50,145 nt of DNA. It comes from Zygophlyctis sp. KS116 (taxonomy: Eukaryota > Chytridiomycota). Each line of letters opens with the position of its first letter. Positions within the stretch are counted from its first letter, which is position 1. The notes below the pieces were generated by a model, which had not been told where the DNA came from, did not search any database, and saw only the letters and a list, made by a program, of their open reading frames with translations. The stretch lies in the NCBI GenBank assembly GCA_054661495.1, contig BAAFSQ010000055.1:1-50145 (forward strand), given 5' to 3'. Shown here piece by piece: positions 1-8,418 of this stretch. The translations under genes were made by a program, and so were the position numbers.

Positions 1-1218
1 TCCTGTGTCAAAGAACAATCTTTTAGACTTCAATTGATAACTCGTAAATTACCTGTACTAGTCACAATAGAAAAATGGAATAATAAGAACTTTGAATATA
101 CTGATAACAATTTATGTCCACGTTGTAAAACTCACATTGAAACCATAGATCACTTGTTTAAATGCATTCAAAATAAGAAGATTAAAAATAAATTGTATAA
201 TGAAACCATCAAAGAGATGGGGGCCAGACTAGATAAACTTGAATTGTACAAGTCACTGAGAGAACAAGATAATCGCCCCAAATTTAAACAATTGATGTAT
301 CTTTTAGGAATCAAAGGGAATTTAATGACATTTTTATCTTCATACGAAGCAAAAGGTCTTATCACCACAGAACTTAAAGAGAGATTTAAAAAAGCAAAGA
401 AAACCCATTCACAAACAACTTTATGGATTCAATTTACAATGGATTGTTGGTTAACTACTGTATACACACAAATTTGGAAAGAACGTTGTATTGCCTTAAA
501 AAAGAAAGACTTTCGGACACGTAAAAGATCAAGTCCTTTAGATGTGGTACCCCCAAGTAGGATCAAAAAACTGAGATTGATATTAAGAGATCCAGAAGAA
601 ATACCTACATCTCATATGCAGTCTAAGAAAATCAAAATAAAACTGAACCCACCAAAGAAAAGGACGAAAGAAATAAGAGATAATCACAGGCCAAAAAAGA
701 AACACAAAAACAATCATGCAAGACAATCAAAAACAGCTAATAGCACAAAAACCAATGAAAATCCACCACAGACTACAGTTCACCCAAAAAAGATTGTATT
801 CCGTATCAAATTCAAAGAAAAGGAGGTTCTTCATCCTGATGAGGGGGATGGAGAAGAAGGGGATAGAGAGGGTCCATTGAGGACAGGCTGCTCTTTTGGG
901 GGTCCAGTGTGTGTGCTGGAGGATGGAAGCTACAATTAGAGGACCTCGTATGAGGCATCTCGGCAATGTATCGGTAGTCAATTTCAGAACTGCCCAAAGT
1001 CATTAATCAGAGATATTGTATCGTAAAAGATATGATCATTGCAATCAGTAAATCACCTCATTATTATGATGGATCTTGGATATAAGAAATACTAAAATGG
1101 ATCAAAGACCTTCACTATGTGTCATTGTACTCATATAGGGACTACTGGACATTATGTTTTAGTATAGATTTTCGGATAGTGTAGCTGCCTTCAAAAATTA
1201 AAAAAAAAAAAAAAAAAA
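1..1218 (+). mobile_element. 3' part of a LINE retrotransposon with poly(A) tail
   Basis: The open frame runs in from the window edge to the stop at 939. It encodes the end of a LINE ORF2. A zinc-binding reverse-transcriptase tail (zf-RVT) is visible as CPRC, then H and C in the spacing C-x2-C-x8-H-x4-C near residues 28-44 of the frame read from 34. A conserved helical stretch and a lysine-rich tail follow. After the stop comes about 260 bp of 3' UTR and a run of 19 A at 1200-1218, the expected end of a target-primed insertion. The same protein and 3' UTR pattern recur on the minus strand at 46840-48036, so this is a family in the genome. The tail abuts the coding sequence of an LRR gene, which it interrupts. 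The 5' end and its target duplication lie outside the window. Confidence 0.85.
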
Positions 1219-2057
1219 CAATCTTGATAGGGATTGCCTAATGCATTATTGTTTGAATCAGTATTGCAAGTGAATTTCAAATCTCCAATGTTTTGAGAGA
1301 ATACTTGAGCTCTTTTAGTTAATGGTGTAGCAGATCCAGTAGAAAGACAAGCAAGGGAAGTTCCTGCAGAAGGGAATTTGAAAGCAGGAGATCCGCTCGT
1401 TGCACAACCACAAATAGTAATGTTAGTATCGCTAGCAGCTCTTATTTTTATAAATAAAAATTATTACACTTGCAGTCCACATTTTGCAGTAAAAGCACCA
1501 CTTAAGGATGGATTATTGTAAAGACGACTTTCATTTTAAAATTTAGAAAATAGTTACAGATATTTCAAATCTATCAAATTTCCAATCGAACCAGGAATCG
1601 AACCTGAGAGTTGATTGATGTGAAGCTCACTTTCCTTTTAATTTAATAAAATAATTACAGAAGTTGCAAATTTATCAAATTTCCAATCGAGGCAGGAATT
1701 GAACCAGAGAGTTGATTGTTCTGAAGATAACTTTCATTATAAATTTAAAAATAATTACAGAACAGTCAATCTTGTCAACATTCCAATTACTCCTGGAATT
1801 GAACCAGAGAGACCTTTGGATTGCCAGGTTATCTTAATAACTTTGTTTGCAGAATTGCAAGTCACACCAGTCATTGGTTTAGTGCAGCAACTGTTATCAG
1901 TCGATTGAATTCCAGTTGGAATAGTTCTACCCATCAGTTGCCATGATCGGACAACCCAACAGCAGTCAGGAGATGTTGGAGTGCAAGTCGCCTGAGACTC
2001 TACTCCAGCCATCAATGCAGTAAGAGTCAATGCCAAGAAGATCTTATTGTTTAGCAT
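1219..2057 (-). CDS. Small secreted LRR protein, 3' end cut off by a LINE insertion
   Basis: I chose the ATG at 2057 because it starts a signal peptide (MLNNKIFLALTLTALMAG); an in-frame ATG at 2114 lies upstream. A cysteine-paired N-terminal cap follows (TSPDCC ... NSCC ... GVTCN), then LRRs of the plant-type pattern LSGSIPxxIGNL. Introns at 1731-1758, 1630-1658, 1528-1557 and 1441-1467 are 28, 29, 30 and 27 nt, all phase 2. The two middle exons (1659-1730 and 1558-1629) are each exactly 72 nt and encode one LRR each. The last exon is a cysteine-containing non-LRR region still open where it meets the LINE poly(A) at 1218. The gene is therefore truncated, or its end lies beyond the insertion. 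Function is unknown; an extracellular recognition or adhesion role is inference. Confidence 0.7.
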
Positions 2058-2244
2058 TTGTTTTATTTTTTTGAAAGAGTAAAGTGCATCAGTTGCCCCA
2101 TTTATAGTAAACAAATGGGGGTGGATTGAAATCGTGGAGAGGCGCTCGAGGTCTTTTGAATCGATGCATTAATGATTGTATCGGATCATTTTAGTCTACT
2201 AAGTATCAATATTGCATTTATTCTCTAGATCAAATTGGAAACTC

Positions 2245-2493
2245 CTACTTATAGTTTTTTATTTTATAAAAATTAATAATGCAGTCTTTAATCTGATCTT
2301 GAATGTGAGAAATTATAAATTCTTGAAAATCATTCAAAGTCGGAAAAGATTCTCTAAAGTCTGATGTGAATTTTCCTAATTTTTGTCCTTTTAATGGAAC
2401 AGAAGAGAAATCTGCCAATATATTTGAAACAATAGCTCCGTTAAACTTTGATTTAAATTTAATCAGTTGATAATAATGGTCGTGTTTCTCCAC
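2245..2493 (-). CDS. Hypothetical 82-residue ORF overlapping the end of the permease gene
   Basis: I do not recognise this protein. The frame is compositionally protein-like (mixed hydrophobic and charged residues, FRESFPTLNDFQEF motif) and stays open upstream of its ATG to about 2510. It overlaps the last 35 bp of the UPF0014-family CDS in another frame on the same strand. It could be a separate small gene, an alternative 3' exon of the permease, or chance. The only short GT-AG pair that would join the two frames cleanly is 13 nt (2507-2519 region), shorter than any other intron here, so I keep it separate. Confidence 0.3.
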   Translation of the reverse strand: MEKHDHYYQLIKFKSKFNGAIVSNILADFSSVPLKGQKLGKFTSDFRESFPTLNDFQEFIISHIQDQIKDCIINFYKIKNYK

Positions 2494-3444
2494 AAGTGTT
2501 TTGCCTATTAGACGTACGAATAAATAATCTCTTTAGATCCTTTAGACTGCATGAATAATCTGGTTTCTTTGAGATTCTTTCTAATCTTAATCTAGCATGC
2601 CCATCAAAAATACTAAAAACTGCACCAAGAACTGTAAAAACAGTTGCAAGTCCTGAAGTTGCAGTATACATAAATGTAACGATAAGTTGATAATTTACAG
2701 CATCTTTAACTGGAATTCCTCCTAATATTTGACCAGTCATCTATGATTAAATTCTTTTGTAAAAATTACCATTCCTGGAATCAATATTAATCCCATTATA
2801 CTTTGAGAATTCAGAATTGGCAATAAAGCTAATTTAATTCCTCTTGTACATATTGGTCTTGAACATTCCCATCTTGATGCCCCGAAAGCCAAATGCATTT
2901 CAATTACTCCTCTATTAGCCATTATATCATTCATTACAGAATTTAAACCAATTGCAACAGCAGACATACAATTTCCAATTAACATTCTATACTTTAGAAA
3001 CAGCATAAATACCCCAAAACTGGAATAAATTGTGTTGGCTTATACCAAGGAGTAGTTTGAATAGCAAATGCATTCCCTAAAAATGCTATAATTCAGTAAA
3101 ATTAGACTACCGATAGTAAAAACTGAAATTCCAATTGAACCAAAAACAGACCATAACATCAAATCATGACGATATGCCACTCTAGAGAAATAAACTTCAC
3201 AGACTGCAAGTATTAAAAGTAAAATAGACATGAGACCAATCAGAATGGGATCCTGATTATCGAAAATAGGCTGTAAAAATTGTCCCATAATTACCAATTG
3301 TACAACACATCTTGACGCAGAAACAAGTATTTTGCCTTCCATTCCCAGTCCAAAGATTAGAGATATCAGTGCATTCACAAGAACAAATGAAGACGCTATT
3401 AAAACATTTACTGCCGTTAAACTAGGGATGTCTGGATCTTGCAT
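2459..3444 (-). CDS. UPF0014 / FetB-like membrane permease
   Basis: The protein has 301 residues after removing introns at 3086-3110, 2987-3012 and 2741-2769 (25, 26, 29 nt); the joined CDS is a multiple of three. It belongs to the UPF0014 family, which includes bacterial FetB (iron export permease) and plant STAR2/ALS3. Visible family marks are the arginine-glutamine stretch after the second helix (SASRCVVQLVIMGQ), the NAFAIQTTPWY region built across intron 1, LGMLIGNCMSAVAIGLN, and the AFGASRWE loop. About six or seven hydrophobic helices are expected. The C-terminal tail of roughly 40 residues is longer than in FetB and hydrophilic. No partner ATPase gene is adjacent. Bacterial-type ancestry is possible, but three spliceosomal introns show a resident nuclear gene. 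Substrate is unknown. Confidence 0.8.
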
Positions 3445-3605
3445 TATTGATTTGAGGCGGTCAACGTATCACCTTGCCACATTTGTCCGTTTCAAGTTTG
3501 TCCGAAACTGTTCATACAATGCTAAAGTACTTGAATTTAAAATCCGTAAATGTAAATACCGTACTTACTTAAATACCGACTTGGCGTTTTCGGAAAAAGT
3601 AGAAA

Positions 3606-5668
3606 ATGTCTGAAATTCCTTTACAATCAAGATTAGAAAAGAGTTTGGATTTCACTCTAAAACATTTGAACAATGCGTCGGTTGGATCTGCTAGAGGAAA
3701 TCAAGGTTCGGACAAGTCAAGTCTGCCGGGTCATAAATTAGATGATACAAATTTAGCTTTATTATTAGAAAATCAGCGGATTGAAGATGCATATCTAGTC
3801 AAGGAGTCTGAAAGTATTTTGAATTATTGTAGTTAACTCAAAGACTTTAAAGTCGCGTCGCAGTTGGTACTTGCCCAAGAACAATTGATAAAGTTGAAAG
3901 AGGATCATGATCAGGCTAAAAATAATCTACAAAATGTACTAGAGGATTTACAATTGGCAATTATTGAAAATCAGAAATTGAATTCAGATAAACGGATTGA
4001 CACGTCGAATCTTGTTGCTGTACAGGCAGAAAATCAGGATTTGTCTCGAAAATTAAAGGATTTGGAAATTAGATTTACAAAGTTTGTACAAGAATCGCTA
4101 AAAAATTCATCAAGAGAAACTGAACTTTTAGAGTTGCTGGAAGTTACAGAGGACAATTTAATAGAGAAAGGTGCTAAACTTGAAAGAGAATTGGAAAATT
4201 CAAAAAGATTAAAAGATGAAAATGATGCATTGATACAGGTTTCTCTTGGTATATTATAAGAATTTATTATCTAGGATTAGAAAAGATGGTTATGGATTTT
4301 GAATCAAAGCAAGTAAAGTCTATGGAAGAATTAAATCAAGTTTCAGATAAATTACAGGAAATAGAGTGTAAAAAACTAAATCATGAATGGAATGTAGAGA
4401 ATCTTAACGCAGAGATTAATGCTTTAAAGGATAGATGCTCAAGGCAGCAGGATTTGTTTAAAGAGAAATTTCAATGTGAGATTAATAAGTTAAAGTCGGA
4501 ATATTCTGTTGAAAAATGTAAACTTGCAAAAGAGATTACAAAATTAGCTGATAAAGCGCATGATCTTCAGGTATATAAATCAAAATATAAATTGAAAGGT
4601 AGCATGTGAAAGAGCAGTTCGTGAAAAACGTGCTGCAGAGTCAGAATTACAAAAGCTTTTGAATATTTTGCCGAATCAGACCGATGCATTGGAAGGAACA
4701 ATTGAAGAATTAAATAGAAGATTAGTTGCATCTGAAAAACAAAGAACTGAAGCGTTACATTCTGCTGAAGCTATTCATCAAAAATATTTAAATCAGCTCT
4801 CTGTTAGAGATGTTGAAGAAAGAGCATATCAATCGGCATTGTTTAATGCTGATGAAAGAGCTAAAAAGGCTGAATATGAATATGAGAAACTCTCGGTATA
4901 TTTACACGTTTCATTGATTAGGTGGAAAATCTAAATAATGTCACCAAAATCAGTTTTCTAGAGCAGGAATTGGCTGAATCACTAGAAGAAAAGAAATTAC
5001 TGCTTTCGGCTCATGAATTAGAAAAGAGTCAGCATATAGAACAACATAATAGAAAGATTTCACAGCTGGAGATCTCATTGTCCGAGACACGACAATCCGC
5101 AGAAATGGCATCCAAAGAAATACAACAATTACTTAATCAGCAGCAAATGCTTTCTTTAAGATGGTACATACTTTATTTTCACATTAAAGGAAACAAGAGG
5201 CAGAGCACCTCTGCCAAAAGCATGATGCCTCAATTTCCCTTGTAAAATCACAAATGGTTAAAATGCAGCAGCGTGCTACAGAGAATGAATCAGACAGATT
5301 GAGACTTAAGGCGATAAAATCAGATCTCATAAAGCAAATTGGATTAGAAAGACAAGAAAATGCTGCATTAAGCGAGCGCTTGAATCTCTCGGAATCTCGG
5401 AATCTGTCATTAGAAAGACAAATCGCTGCATTGATCGGGAAAGAAAGCTTGAGAATTTTAGAGCGAAATGGAATGAGTACTTTGGATGTACTTTAATTAT
5501 TAAAAAGAATTTCGATCTTATTCAATTTTGGCGGAAAGTAGAGACTCCCTCAAATTCGCCGGGTATACCAAACTCTGTGTCGGGGAAATTTCGTCTACTG
5601 TGATGAAGTCTTCTGTAGAAAGGACAGAGATATATCCAGCACTTAGTCCTCCAACCGTTTCCTATTAG
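3606..5668 (+). CDS. Long coiled-coil protein, function unknown
   Basis: About 631 residues after removing introns at 3814-3843, 4249-4274, 4571-4598, 4896-4921, 5164-5189 and, less certainly, 5477-5507. Without the last splice the frame stops at 5496 (584 residues); with it, the frame runs to 5668 and remains a multiple of three. Almost the whole protein is heptad-like, rich in E, K, L, Q and S, without a recognisable enzymatic or membrane domain. The start ATG at 3606 follows a short AT-rich leader. It faces LRR gene 2, and with the longer model the two stop codons overlap by 4 bp. Candidates such as centrosomal, kinetochore or golgin proteins cannot be separated by eye, so I name no family. 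Confidence 0.7.
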
Positions 5669-6045
5669 TAAAATAAAACAATTTCGGGTAAAGAAAGTAT
5701 TTTTAAAGAGGATAGCGATCCGTTAGTTTCATTCAATGAGTTTTTACAGTTGGACATATCATTACGATGCTTACGAGCAGACAGAAAGAATATAGCCAAT
5801 CCTGAAATAATTATGCCAACCACTATTGGTAATACCCAAAGATTAAGGTTCCTTTTTCCAGTTTCTTATATGAGTAATCTAGCTTACATTGAAATCACGG
5901 ATGTATCATTGCAAACTACTCCAGTCATTGAGCAACATGATGTGAAAGGTTTAACGGGGTTTCCTAATCTATTCCAGACATGCATTAGATAAAGGCAATC
6001 ATCATTTGCATTAACCAATGATGAAAATATGATCATCAATATCAT
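5665..6045 (-). pseudogene. LRR-type membrane protein remnant lacking its LRR exons
   Basis: The first part (6045-5884) encodes a signal peptide (MILMIIFSSLVNA) and the same N-terminal cysteine cap as the neighbouring LRR genes (SCCSMTGVVCND), ending with the phase-2 donor seen in those genes. The second part (about 5880-5665) encodes a transmembrane helix (LWVLPIVVGIIISGLAIFF) and a short basic and polar tail, matching the C-terminus of LRR gene 3. No LRR exon lies between them, and the only plausible 23-nt intron (5862-5884 area) brings the two parts together in the wrong frame. It is either a decayed copy, a gene with an assembly error, or a short protein with an unusual splice. An upstream in-frame ATG exists at 6072. 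Confidence 0.55.
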
Positions 6046-6138
6046 TCTTAAACAGAGGATACCACTATACATTAAATTTACAAAAACGAACGCTCAAAAT
6101 TACTGTATAAATATAAATATAATATTTCAACTAACTTC

Positions 6139-6961
6139 TTAATGATGCACTTCTTGTTTAAGCGAAGGACTATCAACCATTTTACTGCTTGGGATATTAT
6201 AGATACTGATGTCGTTGAACTTGTGTGTCCGCTCTTTGAATCTCCTATACTTTATATATAACATCCCTAGAAAAGATATGGCCACCAAGACTGTGCATGT
6301 AACGACAGGAATCACCCATTTAGAACTTTTATCAGTTTGATCGTTTAGAGAAGCTTGACAATTATTACAAATCTCTACAGGTAAAACACAAACTGGAGGA
6401 TTGCGGCATAATTCAAGCTGAGGACTTCGTTTACAATTTTGAATCTGTGTTCCTCTAATGATAATCTGATTAAGAGAATCTTGTGGATCAATAGTTCCCT
6501 TTAGATTGGAATTATTGATCAAGTTTCTATAGAATTAAAAACATTAATATACAATTCTTTGAGATTTGGTAATTTTGATATTGAACAGGGAAGATTACCA
6601 GATAGTCCAGATCCAAGGGATCTAACATTAATTCTATTTTGCATACAATGATTCCAAAGAAGCAAGATTACCAATTTCATTTGGGATAGATCCTGAAAGG
6701 GACTGATTGTACCATTGTCTGATTGCGTTAGTTTAAGGTATATTACATTTTAACTACCGATGAAGCATTACAAGTCACTCCTGCCATTTCACAACATGCA
6801 GTGTTATTTTTTCTGTCCAATTCTAAGATTGACTGATCTTGTCCGATAAATGATGTTTTCCCAAATGCTTTCCATAGATTGACAACAGTCTCACAATCAT
6901 ATGCATTAGCATTATACAGTAGGCAAATAAAGTATAAATGGGAAAACAACCTGGAAATCAT
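6139..6961 (-). CDS. Single-pass LRR membrane protein
   Basis: A complete 247-residue protein after removing introns at 6719-6746, 6622-6646 and 6527-6552 (28, 25, 26 nt), all phase 2. Order of parts: signal peptide (MISRLFSHLYFICLLYNANA), cysteine-bearing N-terminal cap (ACCEMAGVTCN), one LRR per small exon (72 nt at 6647-6718, 69 nt at 6553-6621, motif SLSGSIPNEIGNL), a cysteine-rich C-cap (CRNPPVCVLPVEICNNC), a transmembrane helix (WVIPVVTCTVLVAISFLGML), and a cytoplasmic tail of about 40 residues without a kinase domain. The layout resembles receptor-like proteins. A surface sensor or adhesion role is inference. It is the intact member of the three LRR genes in this zone. Confidence 0.78.
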
Positions 6962-7119
6962 TTATATCAAACGCTGGTGCGGCACGATGATCCTATTTTT
7001 AGAACAAGCGGGATGTGATGTAAAATGCATGTTGATATATGGTGATTTGAAATAATACATGAATGGATCTGGAATCAGACATCATGAACTCTGGCAATAT
7101 CGGACAAGATTACAAGTTG

Positions 7120-7175
7120 TATCTAAAGTTGTTGTTTGGTCTGATAAATCAAATGATGCTTTATCTTGCACTGCA
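7120..7175 (-). pseudogene. Fragment matching the 3' region of the Crinkler-like gene
   Basis: About 45 bp here are nearly identical to 8605-8650, the part of the Crinkler-like gene that encodes the conserved [11 protein letters not shown] stretch of its nuclease domain, in the same orientation. Similarity fades on both sides. I treat it as a decayed gene fragment. It lies just upstream of LRR gene 3, while an LRR gene 3-like fragment lies just downstream of the full Crinkler-like gene, which suggests an old duplicated LRR-Crinkler unit. Confidence 0.65.
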
Positions 7176-7411
7176 ATGAAACTTCTTATTACATTTCAGC
7201 TCTCAATGATGAGCAACTAAAGCAAGAAATCGACCTTGTTCACCAGTCCTCCATCAAAGCTTTTGCCAGAGCACTTGTCAACGTCAGACTCCCTAAGGTT
7301 GATACTCACACTCCTAGCAATGGAACACTTGCAGTGCACGACTTTGCTGATACAATCGACTTGCTTCTTTCAAATGGTGAACAATCTCATTATATGGTGA
7401 TTGGTGTTTGA
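7166..7411 (+). CDS. Hypothetical 81-residue ORF
   Basis: I do not recognise this protein. From about residue 12 on it looks like real coding sequence (NDEQLKQEIDLVHQSSIKAF, then a proline and histidine segment and a hydrophobic end). The first dozen codons overlap the Crinkler-derived fragment, so the printed start is doubtful. A TTTCAG at 7194-7199 could be a splice acceptor for an unseen upstream exon, or the ATG near 7207 may be used. It could be the 3' exon of a small gene or a gene remnant in this accessory zone. Confidence 0.35.
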   Translation: MHCNETSYYISALNDEQLKQEIDLVHQSSIKAFARALVNVRLPKVDTHTPSNGTLAVHDFADTIDLLLSNGEQSHYMVIGV

Positions 7412-7510
7412 ACGGATAGAGTGTGGAGAAATTGAGAAATGTAGGTACAACCTTCAGAAGGAACCAAGTCGATATGAAGAAGCATAAAACAGTACTCATA
7501 TTTTAATCAA

Positions 7511-8059
7511 TTAATACAATGAAGCTGGAGCTTGAGTCACCAAGACAGAAAAAGTTGTGTCTTGAAAAACTTCCTGCAATCTTCCTCCAAATTGCATTGC
7601 TTCTTCACGACCAGCGTTTCCGTTACTTGTCATTTGATATAGATAATTACAGCCTGGCATAACTTGAACACCACGGTATGCCTCGGGAATTAATAAGACA
7701 CTCGCATGCCAACCATCTAGATCATATAAATATAAATATATACCAGGAGGGAGACCGTTTCCAGGAAATTTAAAAACTACGTAAACCGGGTCAATTTGAG
7801 AAGCAAAGACAGAGTCATTTTCAATTAGCTCGAATATTGAATGATTCAATTTATCCATTTGAGCTAATTCTTTATCCGTTCCACCCGAACCAGGTCGGCA
7901 ATCAATCATTCCAACTTGTCTAGCCTCAAGTGCGACCTTTTCCTTGGTTGTAACATCCCATGCTTCTCCCTCCTTGAAGGCTGCTATAGGTAAACGCTTG
8001 ATAAAATCAGCAGCTTTCTCTAGTGGTTTGATGGGTAATGGGGGTTTCGTAGAGAGCAT
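7511..8059 (-). CDS. Hypothetical 182-residue protein
   Basis: A single uninterrupted frame from the ATG at 8059. I do not recognise a family. The composition is that of a soluble globular protein: an N-terminal helical part, a loop rich in glycine (DCRPGSGGTDKE), then strand-like hydrophobic segments (VYVVFKFPGNGLPPGIYLYLYDLDGWHASVLLIPEA), and a C-terminus ending FSVLVTQAPASLY. No signal peptide or membrane helix is seen. It has no introns, unlike most genes in the window, and lies between an LRR gene and the Crinkler-like gene in a region containing gene fragments. Confidence 0.5.
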   Translation of the reverse strand: MLSTKPPLPIKPLEKAADFIKRLPIAAFKEGEAWDVTTKEKVALEARQVGMIDCRPGSGGTDKELAQMDKLNHSIFELIENDSVFASQIDPVYVVFKFPGNGLPPGIYLYLYDLDGWHASVLLIPEAYRGVQVMPGCNYLYQMTSNGNAGREEAMQFGGRLQEVFQDTTFSVLVTQAPASLY

Positions 8060-8418
8060 TTGATGATGTAACCACAGGTAACGTAAATATACCCTGGCAC
8101 TGCAATTTCATTCATTTATCGGTGCGCCACTAGTGTGTTTATAGACATAAACAATTATTTATTCAAATCAGACATTAACAATTGTATTTAACTCTCATTT
8201 GTTTTCAACTCGTTGACTCTGTCGATCAGTCGTAAAAAGTAAGTTTTGAGAATTCACTTTCTTTCAATCATTTGGTTATTGTACACGGGCTGCGGCGGCT
8301 GTTAATATGAAGAGAATTTTGTGGATCAATAGTTCCATTAAGATTTTATGACGTTTTGTGATTTTCAATGTAAATGTTGTCCGAACCTCATGTTTTTACG
8401 ATCATTGGCAATTTATTT
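8060..8418. other. Intergenic stretch with an LRR-gene fragment
   Basis: This 359-bp gap holds no gene I can support. Positions 8311-8347 closely match 6475-6512 in the last exon of LRR gene 3 (about 28 of 34 bases), an isolated fragment just downstream of the Crinkler-like gene. The rest is AT-rich and featureless to me. Confidence 0.5.

Noticed and set aside
1528-1760. Regular repeats of about 100 bp with similar spacers, CRISPR-like at first sight
   Set aside because: They are tandem LRR exons of 72 nt plus 28-30-nt introns; the repeats code for LSGSIP-type leucine-rich repeats and the organism is a eukaryote.
2500-2520. A 13-nt intron joining the permease to the ORF at 2245-2493
   Set aside because: No other intron here is shorter than 20 nt, and both frames are reasonable on their own.
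2459-3444. Bacterial contamination or a bacterial operon suggested by the FetB-like protein
   Set aside because: The gene has three spliceosomal introns of the same type as its neighbours and is flanked by eukaryotic genes.
5750-5992. Plus-strand ORF of 80 codons
   Set aside because: It is antisense to the LRR-type gene with a signal peptide and membrane helix; no signs of a real protein.
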